From Nitzschia sp. DOCU1 (Eukaryota > Bacillariophyta > Bacillariophyceae > Bacillariales > Bacillariaceae): DNA of 64,000 nt. Under the pieces are notes generated by a model. That model was not told the origin of the DNA and did no database searches. It saw only the letters and a program-made list of their open reading frames with translations. Below, piece by piece: positions 17,232-29,127 of the stretch (position 1 is its first letter; each line of letters opens with the position of its first letter). The stretch spans positions 1,550,001 to 1,614,000 of the forward strand of contig OX595996.1 in assembly GCA_951394045.1 (NCBI GenBank). Direction: 5' to 3'. The position numbers were made by a program, and so were the translations under genes.

Positions 17232-20015
17232 CTACGTACTAGTTTGGTTGCCCACTTGGCAGTCCTCTCGTTGCATTCCAAAAACTTCGGAAACATTCAT
17301 TTCTAAAGACGCCCACTTGTCTTCAAATTCCAAAGGGATGGTCCCTTCCAAACAATTGGCCGAGAAGTTGGCCTCGATAATATTTTTCCAAGAAGCGTAC
17401 GATGCAGGGAGAGTGCCAGTCAGATAATTGTCGTAAAGCCACGCCTTTTCCAAGTCTGTCAACTGGCTCCAACTCTCAGGGAGTGTCCCAGTCAACAAGT
17501 TACTATCCAGTGACAATTCCAACAAGGCAGACCATTGATTCCAAGACTCGGGAAGCGTGCCGGTGAGATAGTTGTCGTAGAGATACACACGAGACACGTA
17601 TGGCCATTCACTCCAACCATTCGGGAGTTTCCCGGTGAAGAAATTATCATCAAGTAACAAGTCCAACAAGGCCGACCACTGACTCCAAGACGCTGGAAGC
17701 GTACCGTTCAGATTGTTTCGGGATAGCCAAACATTTTTCAAGTTGGTCCACGTACTCCATTGGTTGGGCAGTGTGCCAATCAGATAATTGTCACTGAGGA
17801 GCATACTAGACACGTTGGACCATTCAGTCCACGCGTCGGGGAGCGTCCCAGTCAACGCATTTTTATTAAGTTCCAAACGTAACAAGGCGCTCCATCTACT
17901 CCAAGAGTCGGGAAGCGTACCGGTCAGCAGGTTGTCGTAAAGCCAAAGGTATTCCAAGGTTGTGAACTGGCGCCAAACAGTCGGAAGTGTCCCCGTAAAC
18001 AAATTACCGTCAAGTGACAATTGCAACAAGGCCGACCATTGAAACCAAGAGTCGGGGAGCGTGCCGGCGAGCTGGTTGTTGTAGAGATACACAACCTCCA
18101 CGTTGGACCATGCACTCCATGCAGCAGGCAGAGTCCCCGACAAGTTATTGTCAGAAAGGTCTATCTGCGACAAGGCTGTCAATTGACTCCAAAAGTCGGG
18201 AAGCGTACCAGTCAGATTGTTCCCGAAGAGCCAAACGATCCCCACGTCAGACCATTCTTTACTCCAAGAATCAGGGAGTGTCCCAGTCAAGCCGTTTCGA
18301 GAGAGGTCCAAAAATGACAAGGTAGTCCATTGACCCCAAAAGTCGGGCAGTGTACCGGTCAGAATGTTCTCGTACAGATTCACAAGCTGTACGTTGGACC
18401 ATTCACTCCATAAAGAAGGGAGTGTCCCGGACAAGGCATTTTCGGAAAGAGACAACTCTGACAAGGCGGTCCATCGCCTCCAAGATTCTGGAAGCGTGCC
18501 GGTCAGATTGTTGTTTTGGAGATACACAAGCTCGACGTTGGACCATTTACTCCAAGTGTCAGGAAGCATGCCGGTCAGAATGTTGTTGTAGAGAAACACA
18601 AACTCGATTTTGGACCATTTACTCCAAGAATGCAGGAGGGTACCAGAGAGCTGGTTTTTGGCAAGAGACAAAAATTCCAGATTTGCGAGCTGATCCCATG
18701 AGTCTGGGAGTGTTCCTGTCAGGGCGTTCGTACTGAAATCAATATATTCCATCTTTGAGAGCTGGCCAATTTCGCTTGGAAGGGTTCCCGTCAACAAGTT
18801 ATTGTAAAAGTTGAGGTACCGAAGGTCCGACGATGCTTTACTAAATAGTGAAAGAGGTATCGTGCCTGTCAAATAGTTGCTCGGCAGCCAGAGCCGCTGA
18901 AGATTGGTGAGCGATTCCAACTCGGCGGGAATCGTGCCACTTAGGTTACATCCGACAAAAAGTAATAGTTCCAAAGCAGTCAGATTTGATACCCAGGACG
19001 GCATGGGCGAAGAGTCAAAAGGATTGTTCTCGAAACTCAGTTCTTTCAGACCCGACAGATATCTCAGGTTGCTTGGAATAATGGCTTGAAGACCGTTTTG
19101 AGTGATACGAAGAGATTGAACCCGCCCTTCAGAATCGCATCGAATAACACCAGCTGGTAGGGAACTAACGGCGAAACCATCAAGATTTGACGACAATTCA
19201 TCCTCATTGTAGGGAATCATCTGTTCCCATGCGCATTCGTGGTCCTTGGAAAGGAAGCGAAGCTGATTCCACCATACAGGCCCATTAGTCGCGAAATAGA
19301 AATTCGCAAGGACAAATCGTTGTACAATCCGCCATTCGGGAGTGTATGGATCGTCCAAAATGCCACTTTCGTCTTCCATTGTGAGCCAACGATAGGCCTT
19401 TTGCGCGTCGATACTATCGTCCTTGGAGCTCCCTTCTCCGAGTACGATTGGCTGCAAAATCAACCATGGGTCTTTCAACTCTGGCGCAATCGTTGGCGAA
19501 GGAGTCTCCAGCCTGTCGCCGTCATCGCCTTTAGTCATCAGTGGCAATGCAATACACAACGACAAGGCAACTATCAAAAGAACAACAATTAACCAAAACG
19601 AGCGCCACCAAGTCCGAACTTCCACTTGGGTCTCGTTTTGAATCACCGTAGCTTCTATGGGTGGTGCTGTGGCCGGTTTCCTTCGTTGCCCCGGAGACTC
19701 GTCCACGACATAGGCATCCACATGAAGTTCGGCAGGGACATGGTCCTCACCAGCAGCATCTACCGGAGAGTATGTATTGGTTGTGGCAGTCGCCGCGATC
19801 GTAGTAGTAGTCGTAGTAGCAGCACCACCATTCAGTTGTCCTTCCACGTCATCGTTGTTGTTCCTCGGATTTAAATCTTCAGCACCGGCAATTTCTTCTT
19901 GCTCATTCACTTGACCTGGTGCTGGTGGTGGAGCAGCGGCTCTCAGCAGGGACTGTGCTCGTGCTGACGAAGAAACCGGCGCATCGTCGTTCTGGTATCC
20001 TCGGTTGCCTTCCAT
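17232..20015 (-). CDS. Single-pass transmembrane leucine-rich-repeat protein
   Basis: I choose ATG 20015 (MEGNRGYQ), giving 927 residues; the longer open frame has only a GTG start. The N-terminal 135 residues are Pro/Ala/Asn-rich and probably cytoplasmic. A transmembrane segment follows at about residues 139-159 (FWLIVVLLIVALSLCIALPLM). The rest is extracellular-looking, with a short cap followed by about 20 plant-type LRRs of 24 residues with the consensus LSGTLPxSWSxWSxLxxLxLxxN. The repeats are unusually regular and rich in Trp at two positions. There is no kinase domain. Such proteins may act as surface receptors or adhesion/wall proteins; function is not established here. It is intronless. 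Confidence 0.88.
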   Translation of the reverse strand: MEGNRGYQNDDAPVSSSARAQSLLRAAAPPPAPGQVNEQEEIAGAEDLNPRNNNDDVEGQLNGGAATTTTTTIAATATTNTYSPVDAAGEDHVPAELHVDAYVVDESPGQRRKPATAPPIEATVIQNETQVEVRTWWRSFWLIVVLLIVALSLCIALPLMTKGDDGDRLETPSPTIAPELKDPWLILQPIVLGEGSSKDDSIDAQKAYRWLTMEDESGILDDPYTPEWRIVQRFVLANFYFATNGPVWWNQLRFLSKDHECAWEQMIPYNEDELSSNLDGFAVSSLPAGVIRCDSEGRVQSLRITQNGLQAIIPSNLRYLSGLKELSFENNPFDSSPMPSWVSNLTALELLLFVGCNLSGTIPAELESLTNLQRLWLPSNYLTGTIPLSLFSKASSDLRYLNFYNNLLTGTLPSEIGQLSKMEYIDFSTNALTGTLPDSWDQLANLEFLSLAKNQLSGTLLHSWSKWSKIEFVFLYNNILTGMLPDTWSKWSNVELVYLQNNNLTGTLPESWRRWTALSELSLSENALSGTLPSLWSEWSNVQLVNLYENILTGTLPDFWGQWTTLSFLDLSRNGLTGTLPDSWSKEWSDVGIVWLFGNNLTGTLPDFWSQLTALSQIDLSDNNLSGTLPAAWSAWSNVEVVYLYNNQLAGTLPDSWFQWSALLQLSLDGNLFTGTLPTVWRQFTTLEYLWLYDNLLTGTLPDSWSRWSALLRLELNKNALTGTLPDAWTEWSNVSSMLLSDNYLIGTLPNQWSTWTNLKNVWLSRNNLNGTLPASWSQWSALLDLLLDDNFFTGKLPNGWSEWPYVSRVYLYDNYLTGTLPESWNQWSALLELSLDSNLLTGTLPESWSQLTDLEKAWLYDNYLTGTLPASYASWKNIIEANFSANCLEGTIPLEFEDKWASLEMNVSEVFGMQREDCQVGNQTST

Positions 20016-20209
20016 TCTTCTTCTGAGTATGGGCTGATAAGAGAGAGTTGTTTGAGTTTTGTCCTGGTTAACCTCTGTACCTGAGCTTGGAAGCAGGGAG
20101 AACAAAACCACCAGAGAATGAATGAATCATCGATTCCTTCTGTGATGATGAGACGTGCAGAATGGAAGCGATCGCCTGCCCAACGCGGCAAAATCCTCCC
20201 CCAAAAGCG

Positions 20210-20235
20210 AAAGTCAAAGATATCTCTTCGACTTT
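20210..20235. promoter_or_regulatory. Imperfect palindrome AAAGTC...GACTTT
   Basis: AAAGTCAAAGA and TCTTCGACTTT form a stem around TATC with a single mismatch. It lies 195 bp upstream of the LRR start codon and shares its arms with the stronger pair at 20455-20511. A regulatory role is inference. Confidence 0.4.
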
Positions 20236-20454
20236 GCTCAACGTGAGTGTTGTACCACATGTACGTGCTTATCTGTCTGTCCGATTCCGTTCTTAAGTTC
20301 TCTTGTGCACTCTTGCTGCATTTGTTGGCCCCCGCTTTGCTCTTGTGCGCATCAATGACAAAACTCGGGGAAACAGAGGCTCGCAGAAGGCGGGGAAAGA
20401 CTTGTGGCTGTGTGTCGTTTGCCGTGGCGAATGTACTGTGTTCTACGTAAAAAG

Positions 20455-20511
20455 CAAAGTCCAAGATCTATCTTGGAGTTTGGCCGAAATTCCAAGATAT
20501 CTTGGACTTTG
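20455..20511. promoter_or_regulatory. Long hairpin built from two CCAAGAT-ATCTTGG palindromes
   Basis: The left arm (20455-20477) and right arm (20491-20511) are inverted copies differing by a two-base insertion. Each arm is also itself a palindrome with the core TCCAAGAT-ATCTTGGA, and the cores are spaced 30 bp apart. It may be a tiny foldback element or paired binding sites for a dimeric factor in the shared upstream region. Confidence 0.5.
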
Positions 20512-21309
20512 ATGATACGACATGGATCCCGTTCGCCATTCTCTGCGGAGAAATAAGGTCCTTCTGGATTGGATCGATGACGTCATGCCTGAGTCACGTT
20601 GCATCCAGATACGTGCGATGAAGTACCATGGTATTATACATGCATATAATAGTTACTATGTACAAGGATGCGAGCCGGCGCGTGCCCTCGCCTGGCACCT
20701 CTGTTTTCTCCCTCTATTACTATCTGCGCGCGATCTCTCCCCCTTAGTTCTCTTACTGACCTGGTGATGTGGGTTAGGACGGCACTACAAGACAACTATT
20801 GACTAGTAGACATATATCGGTAGACTCCATGAGCGGTTCGATGGGGTATCCTCATCGAGGATCGCGGCACAAGAAGTCGCTGGGGCGATCGTGTCTCGTC
20901 AGGGCATCAGGAAACGAATGCCAGGCCGCCGCCTGCTGCTAGTGGTGTTTCGGATGAAGAAAAGCTCTACTAATAGCGGCTCTCTTGTCTTCAGCACAAC
21001 AACGAGAGCAGAAGAGTGAGAGAGAGCGAATGTATGTATGTACTACCTACTATGTGATTGATCCGACAAGTTCGACTGAACAGTTAGATTATGCCACGTC
21101 ATGCACGCTAAAGCGCTTTTGTTGGCAGGTTCCGTTTTCTCGCTCGGAAGTTGGAGACGACGATGGGGGGCGAGTCGAGATGATGGCGTTGTGGACGGTG
21201 TTTGTGATGGTTATGCCATTGGACTCATGGGTTGCGATCGCTACTGGCAAAACAGATAATATATCGCATCGACTCTCTTGGATCGCATTGCTTTAGTTTC
21301 ACTGCTACC

Positions 21310-22008
21310 ATGTTTTCGCGGTTCTTGGCAGCACAACGAGCTGCACATCATAATCAGAGCATTTCCGTCCTCCCTGTGCGACGGCAATGCTTGACAACGT
21401 CCTCTGAATCCTCATCGTCGTCAAATTGGTGGGGATGGTATTCTAAAAAGCTCGAAACACATCCACTCCTAACCAAGGGTTTGACAAGTGGATTCATTTC
21501 TGGCACAGGAGATGCGATTTGTCAATATCTATCCGATGATCATCCCTGGGATCTATGGAGGACGACACGTTTTGTCATTATGGGAGCCATTTGGGTAGCT
21601 CCCATGACACATGTTTGGTACGATGCTTTGTCAACTCGTCTCATTCCTGGAGGGAAATGTTATTCCAAAGTCTTTCAACGCCTACTATTGGATCAGTTTG
21701 GTTTTGCACCCCTCTTTGTTCCGTCGTTCATGGCGGGATTGTGGTTATTGGAAGGCCGCAATAATATTCTGGAACAATTGGAAGAAGTGGCACCCTCGGT
21801 CATTGAAGCGAACTGGGCTCTATGGATTCCGGCGCAAATTGTAAACTTTTCGGTTGTGCCACTGAATTATCAAGTGTTATTTGGAAATGTGGTGGCCTTG
21901 CTGTGGAATGTCTATCTAAGCTGGGTCAATGCCAACACGGCAGGAGGGGGGCAACAACCGCACGGCATGGATGGCATGCCCACAGCCCCAGAAAGTGGAG
22001 TGCAATAG
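21310..22008 (+). CDS. Mpv17/PMP22 family membrane protein
   Basis: The 232-residue protein starts at ATG 21310. The N terminus is basic with few acidic residues (RFLAAQRAAHHNQ...VRRQC) and fits a mitochondrial presequence. The family core follows: HPLLTKGLTSGFISGTGDAICQ, then the central segments. The signature is near the C terminus, WALWIPAQIVNFSVVPLNYQ leading into WNVYLSW, which matches the WxxWPxxQxxNFxxVP...WNxYLS pattern of the Mpv17/PMP22/Sym1 family. Members form channels in the inner mitochondrial or peroxisomal membrane. A short Gly/Pro-rich tail follows. It is intronless. Confidence 0.9.
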   Translation: MFSRFLAAQRAAHHNQSISVLPVRRQCLTTSSESSSSSNWWGWYSKKLETHPLLTKGLTSGFISGTGDAICQYLSDDHPWDLWRTTRFVIMGAIWVAPMTHVWYDALSTRLIPGGKCYSKVFQRLLLDQFGFAPLFVPSFMAGLWLLEGRNNILEQLEEVAPSVIEANWALWIPAQIVNFSVVPLNYQVLFGNVVALLWNVYLSWVNANTAGGGQQPHGMDGMPTAPESGVQ

Positions 22009-22177
22009 GGGAGAAAGAAGAATTTGGATTCATAATTTACATATTAGACAACGTTTGTCTTTTGTGGTCATTTTCTGTGGAAGTCTCCTTCATGAGGATG
22101 AGACGGATGAAAACGAAACGAATACAACACATTATACTCCATTGAGACAAGAACTGTGTGATTGTATATAAATAGTC

Positions 22178-23170
22178 TTAACATCTCCTACTCGCTAGTA
22201 TATCGACCCTCAAACACAAGATTCGAAAGGTCAATTCGGGCCTTCTGCCGGTCAAACTCAAAATTTCCGGTATCAGACTCACCGGTACCGAATCTTCGAC
22301 GGGTCCTCCCCGATCTACAAACGACTCGAGCTCGGTCAGTCGCTTCTTCCATACTTCCATTAGTTGCACTACCTTGCGATATCCCGATCGTTGCGCCAAC
22401 AACATTGCTTTTCGGCCCGTCCGACTCGTCACGTCGGCACCCTGTTCCAGCAAAATTTGAACTACTTCCGTGTGCCCCCATTCACAAGCTTCCATCAAGG
22501 GAGTCGTACTATATATTGTACCATCCAAACGATATTCAATCTTGGCGCCTCCTTCTTCAATCAATAGTCTCACAATTTCGGCATGCCCCGACGCACAAGC
22601 ATGCCACAATGGTGTGTCGATTTTGTGGTCATTGACTCCTGCATTGGTGTCGGAAAGCTTTAATAGATACCTAACCACATGGATTTGATTGTCACTGCAA
22701 GCATACATGATGGCATTCTTGGCTTGTTCATCAAACAAGTGAACGTTCGCCCCGTACTCTAATAACAATTTCAGAATCTCCAAGTTTCCCTTGCGGGCCA
22801 TGTGCATGAGCGCCGTTTTGCCATCAGCCGAACGTGCATTGACCTGTGCGCCTCGTTCTAACAAAACCTGCACGAGTTGTGGATTTTCCACATTGCAAGC
22901 TGCTTGAAGAGGTGAAATGCCATGCACAAATTCTCCCGCTTGCACGTCGGCTGTTCCCTGATCCAACAAGAGCTGACACATGAGGGTGTTTGTAGGAGAA
23001 GGACCCACTGCCATCATGAGGGGAGTCAGAGATGTATGGGGGACTTTGTAATTGACATTCACATTTTGACTCAGGAGATGTTTCAGTTGGGAAACATTTT
23101 CTTGTAAAATGGCAGCGGCCAGGGGATCCTCTTGAAGAATTGGTTCACGAATGCCGGAAGAAGCGACCAT
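22178..23170 (-). CDS. Ankyrin-repeat protein
   Basis: I use ATG 23170 (MVASSGIRE), giving 330 residues; the frame extends upstream to 23209 only from a TTG. It contains about seven ankyrin repeats, recognisable by xTPLxxA and VxxLLExGAxV motifs such as GKTALMHMARKGNLEILKLL and DTPLWHACASGHAEIVRLL. The last repeats are followed by a helical region (YRKVVQLMEVWKKRLTELE) and a C-terminal stretch without recognised domain. Ankyrin repeats bind other proteins; the partner is unknown. It is convergent with Mpv17, with 169 bp between the stop codons. Confidence 0.85.
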   Translation of the reverse strand: MVASSGIREPILQEDPLAAAILQENVSQLKHLLSQNVNVNYKVPHTSLTPLMMAVGPSPTNTLMCQLLLDQGTADVQAGEFVHGISPLQAACNVENPQLVQVLLERGAQVNARSADGKTALMHMARKGNLEILKLLLEYGANVHLFDEQAKNAIMYACSDNQIHVVRYLLKLSDTNAGVNDHKIDTPLWHACASGHAEIVRLLIEEGGAKIEYRLDGTIYSTTPLMEACEWGHTEVVQILLEQGADVTSRTGRKAMLLAQRSGYRKVVQLMEVWKKRLTELESFVDRGGPVEDSVPVSLIPEILSLTGRRPELTFRILCLRVDILASRRC

Positions 23171-23546
23171 GCCTGCTGGTGTAATGCGAAGACTAAATAC
23201 GTTGCTCAATCCAATATCCCAGCGAGTGATAGCCTGTGCATGACAGCCAGAGAGTTCCTTATCGCGGGTCCTCTGCTTATTTTGTGGCGGGTGCTACTTC
23301 TTCTTCGCCACCACTCCTTTTGACCATGGTCGAAATTCTTTAGGCATGCCGTCGACACGATCGAAAGGGGAGGATGACGTGGCAAAATTGAAAAGTCGAC
23401 TTGGTCGAAGCCAAAATCGACTAATCGGACAATACTGTTCTCCGTCCGCTCCATGCCTTATTAGCTCTATTCAAAAGGTATTTGAGATATTCTATAAGAT
23501 GTCTTGTCTACTACTTTATTTCTGGGAACTAGCCTCGGCTAAATCA

Positions 23547-26500
23547 TTAATCTCCCAGTGCAATAAAGACATCTTCCAGCGATGACTGTGACAAGAGGAA
23601 TTGATTGATGCCGCCTTCTGTGGTGCGTTCTTCGCCATAGAGTGCTTGGAATACCTTCTCCAAACTACAATCGCGGGGAAGATTCACATGCAAAGTCTTG
23701 GCCTGTCGAATGCCCAGTTTGGCATCTGGGTGAAGATGCTTCCGAACAAAGTCCATGGCGCGTTCCTGGTGCTCGGGGGAGCTACGGACAAGATTCAACT
23801 GCAGCACATAGCCGTCCCCAAACTTGTTTTTCAAATGTTGTTGAGTTCCGACCACTACGAGTTTGCCATTTGCCACAATGGCAATTCGATTGCAGAGTGT
23901 ATCGGCCTCAATCATCATGTGAGTCGTGATGATCATGCTGCGTTCACTAGATGCAAAGGAATGGATCAAGGACCACATGGACGATCTCGTCGAAGGATCC
24001 AAGCCTGTGAGTAGTAGTGGGGCGAGAAAAGAAAAAGATGAGCTCTTCTTCTAGCTAGACAATCCATCCGCTCTATGACCTTCAAGTATATACGTACCCG
24101 TTGTGGGTTCATCCAAGATCACAACCGCAGGAGATCCAATCAATGCCAAACCAATTGATAGACGACGTCTCATTCCACCCGACAAGCATCCCGCGGCACG
24201 AGCATACACGATATCCGACCCCAGGCCCACGGCATTGGCCACCGCCCGCGCGGTTCTTTGGATTTCATCTTTGGGAAGTCCCTTGAGAGCCGCAAAGAAT
24301 TCAAGATGTCGTTGTACACTTTGGTCTTCCCAAACGACATCGAATTGGGCGCAGTTTCCAAGTCGTTCAAAGACACTAATCTTTTCCAAGTCGCAATCGT
24401 ACCCGGCCACTAGGCCAACGCCTCCCGTCGAATCGTGAGCACCAGCTAAAATTTTGAGCGCGGTTGTTTTTCCTGAAGGAAAGAGGGGAGATGAGAGAAA
24501 GAATGAGAAACACAAGGCCAAAGAAAACGTCAAGTCCCGTAATTAGAAATAAGTTGTGCTTCTTACCAGCGCCATTCTTGCCAAGCAGACCAAGGACCTG
24601 TCCCTTTGGAACGTGGAGATCAAGGGATTCGAGCGCAACCTTGGGCTGGCGACCGCCCAAAGTTGGATAGACTTTCCGAAGTTTGTGCATGATCACGGGG
24701 GGAATGCCAGCTCTTGGTATAGCCGAGTGTACGAGGGTAGGATGATTTGAATCTTCGTCGACTGCGCTGGCCTCCACAAAGCGTTCCACAATGGCTGTCA
24801 CCTCGCGTCTCTCGTCGTCTACTTCAGAAAGTTCTTCAGGTGCCTCAATGTTTTCGGCCCGGGACTTGGTGGGCGATCTAATAGAACACGAGCGAAATCG
24901 GCCAAACGCCCATCCAATCGCCTGTCTTGAACGAAGAAATGGTCCGACTGGGAAGGCCAAAGTGTACGCCATCACAATGCCAATACCAATCGCAAGAATA
25001 CCACCGAGGATCGTAAACAAAAAGTTCAACCCAAACAAGTGGTTGGCGAAAGGAAAGGAGCATGTGCTGTCCTTACACTTGACGAGGCCGTCTAGCGACG
25101 GAATGAAGACGTCCTGTACATACCCTTCCGGCTCGGAGATAAAAGTGATCTGTGCAGAGTAGGCCATTGACAGCATTTGGAACATGCCAAACTGTGACAT
25201 TAGTGCAGCGGAAGGCGAAACACAATACGCCATCGTGGAGATCTCGCTGGCTTGGAAACCGACACAGTCAACAAACTCCGCCGTTACATTTGCTCGAGAA
25301 AATGTCATATCGCAATAAAGGTCTGGGTTTGTCTTGTTGGAGCACTCCATGTAGACTTCATCCGATCTCCAAAGAAACACCGGAAGAAGAGGAAGGGAAC
25401 TTACAACCACCGTTGCAAACGTGATGAGGAAAATGGGAAGGCGATACCCAGGAAAGAATGCTGTTGTCAGGGTCTGGCCGACAGTGGCAAAGGCGGTGGA
25501 CAGAATGATTCCGAACACCATTCCATATCCCCCAGGCGCCCGATACGCTCTCAGTGTCACGGGGTCGCCTTGGTAGGTGTCAACAAAATTGTAGATTTCA
25601 GTTGGGGAGGCGATTTGTTTGGAACCAAAATTTGGATAATAATTGCAGTTGTCAATGTAATAGCCATACTCATCGACTTCAGCACCTTCGCACACTTCCG
25701 AGTCACGGAAGAATGGGGTGGCAAATATGCCAGTCAAGGTCAGGAAGTTGTAAACGAATTGCAGGGTGAAGGCATGCAGGCTCAAGCCCGCAATATAGCC
25801 GACAGGCAACAGTCCTTGCGACTTCATAAGGTAAAACTGCCCTCCATTTCTATCTGCATAAACGGGCCCAATGATAGCAATCAATAATAACGACATGAAT
25901 GAAATAACAATCGGGAGCCAGGGTGTCGGATCGGAAATCCATGAAATTCCGACCATGAGAATAACACTGCCGGCCAGGAACAATCCAAACATAACGTAGT
26001 TGCCAATGGATCCACGGCCTGTCCAACCCCTCCGCCAAAATGATGCCGACAAGACACTCGCTTGGTTGAGTCGACGCAAGTTGGCAGTGAAACGAGCCAA
26101 GTCGCTTGGTTTGGTCCCTCCTGCAGCCTCGATATCTGCCTCATCTTCGGGTACAGTTTCGGCTTCGGAACTTGTTGGTACGGCGTCCTCCTCCTCGTCC
26201 CCTTCGGTTACCTTCAAGAATATTTCTTCCAGGGAACAGTTGGAAAAGCCATATTCAGTGACTGGTGAGGTTTTGTCATCCAACCATGAAACAAACGACG
26301 TAAGGAGAGGGACATCAATTCCATCACGTCCAGTGTGGTCTTCGAGCGACGAAATTTTGATCGATATGTTACCAGCATCAGACGGCTCGATTTTCACCCA
26401 TTCCTTGCTCTCTGAAAAGAAAGTGTCGATGTCCTTGATAGCTTCCTCAAACCGGGTCTTGTCCACAAGAATCGAGAACTGAAGCGCCGTACCGTGCTCG

Positions 26501-29127
26501 GTTTTGAGTTGAAGAGGGGATCCAAATGCGGCAAGCTCCCCTTTTCGCATGATTGCAACTTCGTCTGCTAGCAGGTCAGCCTCTTCCATGGCATGAGTCG
26601 TCAGAAGAATGACGCGACCTTCTTTGATAGCATCGATATGTCTCCAAACAAATCGTCGGCTGGGAGGAGAGGAAACAAAGGTCAGCTCACAAACCAACAA
26701 TGTCAACGAAATGTCTCTGAAATGTCCCTTGCTGGTAGTGGGCCAGGTTTACTTACCTCACGGGGTCCATTCCTGAGAAAATCGAAATCACCACAGGCAA
26801 ACAAAAAAGCATGAGCTATGATGCATGCGCATAGACTTCCTCTACCAAGCATACATACCAGTCGTGGGTTCATCCAAGACAATCAAGGGGCGGTCTCCAA
26901 TCGTTGCCAAAGCAAGTGATAGGCGTCGCTTCATCCCACCCGAATAGGCACCGGCATACTGGTGCTGCACTCCATCTAGATCGACACTTTCGAGCCACTT
27001 TTGGACTGTGTCTTCCAACTCGGCAGTCGCAACGTCGCGCAAACCAGCAAACAATTCCAAGTGTTCCTTGGCAGAAAGGTTTGGCCACAGGTAGTCGTCT
27101 TGCTTGCAAAGCCCAACCATTCCTCGAACGACAAACGGGTCCGCAAAGACCGAATGACCAAAAACTCGGATATCTCCATCCGTTCTCTCTATTTCGCAGC
27201 ACAAAATATTGCTGAGGGTAGTCTTACCAGCTCCATTGTGGCCTGTTGTAAAGATAGGCGCACAAGGTTAGCAGGCAAGCGATTTCCGAACTGGTAATGG
27301 TCCTTCGTTTTCTCTTACCTAACAGTGCGGTAACTTCCCCAGCATTCATCTTAAAGGAGACCCCTTTAACTGCTTCAAAATTACCATATGTCTTTTTCAG
27401 GCAATCGATGACAACCCCTTCCTCGCCGTCCACAGCTGTCGCTCGTCTGTCTCCAGAACCCCCGCGCCAGTAGCTTGGAAGCAAGAAGAAGTAGAAACGC
27501 TCACCCTTGCCATTGCCTTGGCAGAACACTGTCGCCCAGTACCCTGCCATCAACAAGTACATCACCGACAAGGCAAAGAGCATGCCAATCATACCAGCAA
27601 CGGAAGGAGCCCCGTATTGGGCTCCAGGGTCTTGTGCGTATCCGCAACTGCTGATCTGCTCACACAACCCGGCACCAGAGTGATTCCCAAGGGGACATGG
27701 GTCACGGTAGATGCTGTAATCGTAGTTGTATTCGTAATATGTTTTGGTGATAAACATGGAACCTTGAGGAGCCATGTCGGTCACGAGACCAAGTTCGGAG
27801 CTAGGTGCTCTAGGCAGTGCGGCAATAGCGAGCTCATCAGGCGACATGGTTGCTTGTTCAGTAGCAAACATCCGGTTCGGCATCGCGGTGAAACCCACAA
27901 AGTTACCCCAAATATTGTTGAAATGAAAATATGGAAAGAAGAACATGATGAAACGCGCGGTCACTTTGTCCTGCTTCCAGACCGTAACGGGCCAGGACGC
28001 AGCCATATAGCTGGAATTGAAATAAGAGTGGAGAGACGAATTAATGTCAGTTATCGTGCCATCCAAGATCCTCAACATTGGGGCCCTTTGCCCTTTTCCC
28101 ACCGATCGACTTACCAACCAACAAAGAATTCATCATTCGGTACTTGCATGCGCTCGTCCTCCGTCTTGTACCAAGTTCCTTGAAATTCATTCATAATGGG
28201 TTGGTTACAGGTTGTGTACCCCCAATTGTCATCAGTCCAATTTCCATCCGTCCCATTGACCCCTAAATAATAGTCGTATTCCAGTATCTCCGTGTTACTG
28301 TTCTGCCAAAAGAGCCCCACCGGATATGGTGTGAAAAGGCTATATGAGGCCGAATATGGCAAAATTGAAGACGCTCTCTGGACAAGAAGCGGAATAAAGG
28401 CTGCCAGAATGATGAAAAGGATGAGAAAATTCGCCCACAATCGTCGCCCTGTTCCACACAGAGCTACCAAGAACAGAGAGGCGGACACCAAGGCCAGATT
28501 CAAAAAGAAGAGGGAAGCAAAGATTCCGGCAAAGAATACCGACTCATACACGTGTCCAGGAAGCAGTTTGGCCGTAATAGCTCCCAGCATGGCGTTGCAA
28601 AGGGAAATGTTGGCAAAGGGAATATACCAAGAAAACCAGTAGACGCTGTCTCTGAGGCCCAAGGCGCGAAGAACTCCAAGCAACTGGGCATTTACTTCGG
28701 CGTTGACAACTGTAAATACGAAAATCGCCTGAAAGAGGGCTCCCAAGCCCATCATGGCCACTTCCAGTCCATCTCGCCAGTTTTCGTTGAGAGTCATCTG
28801 TAGCTTGGACTGGTCCTCGTAGCTTAGGTTAACAATATATTCAGGATCCAGAGAACCGCACTCGGTAAAGGCGCTTTCAGGTGGGTAAAGAACGTCATTT
28901 GCATCCGGAGTGCGACCACCCACGGCCCATGAGATGACCATGGAGATAATGCTACTGATCAGCACCAAGGTTAACATGGCCGGACGTCGCATCAAAAGTG
29001 TTTTATTCTTCCATAGGCACCAGTAAAATTGTCGGAACCAGGAAACCGTACGAAAGTTCGGCACCCTGGTTGGAGCGTGTTCCTCTTCCTCAGGATGGGG
29101 CTTGTTATTCGATTCAACACTTGTCAT
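23547..29127 (-). CDS. Full-length ABCA-type ABC transporter, seven exons
   Basis: Exons, reading the minus strand, are 29127-28115, 28010-27319, 27242-26859, 26772-26757 (only 16 nt), 26659-24567, 24472-24098 and 24004-23547. All six introns are GT-AG and 76-104 nt long. The spliced frame gives 1676 residues. The order is TMD1 (first span after LLMRRPAMLTLVLISSIISM, then a large exoplasmic loop and spans near residues 175-300), NBD1, TMD2, NBD2. NBD1 has Walker A GHNGAGKTT, signature YSGGMKRRL, Walker B IVLDEPTTGMDP and the switch TTHAMEEAD. NBD2 has GKNGAGKTT, LSGGMRRRL, VILDEPTTGLDP and TTHMMIEAD. This is the ABCA (lipid exporter/flippase) layout; the substrate is unknown. The tail ends SLEDVFIALGD, as usual for the subfamily. 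Confidence 0.92.

Larger units (their letters stand above)
20016..21309. other. Intergenic region with palindromic elements
   Basis: This 1.3-kb spacer lies between the divergent LRR (minus) and Mpv17 (plus) genes. It contains three related palindromes (20210-20235, 20461-20476, 20491-20506). I see no convincing gene in it; the open frames present start with non-ATG codons or lack any domain. Confidence 0.6.
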
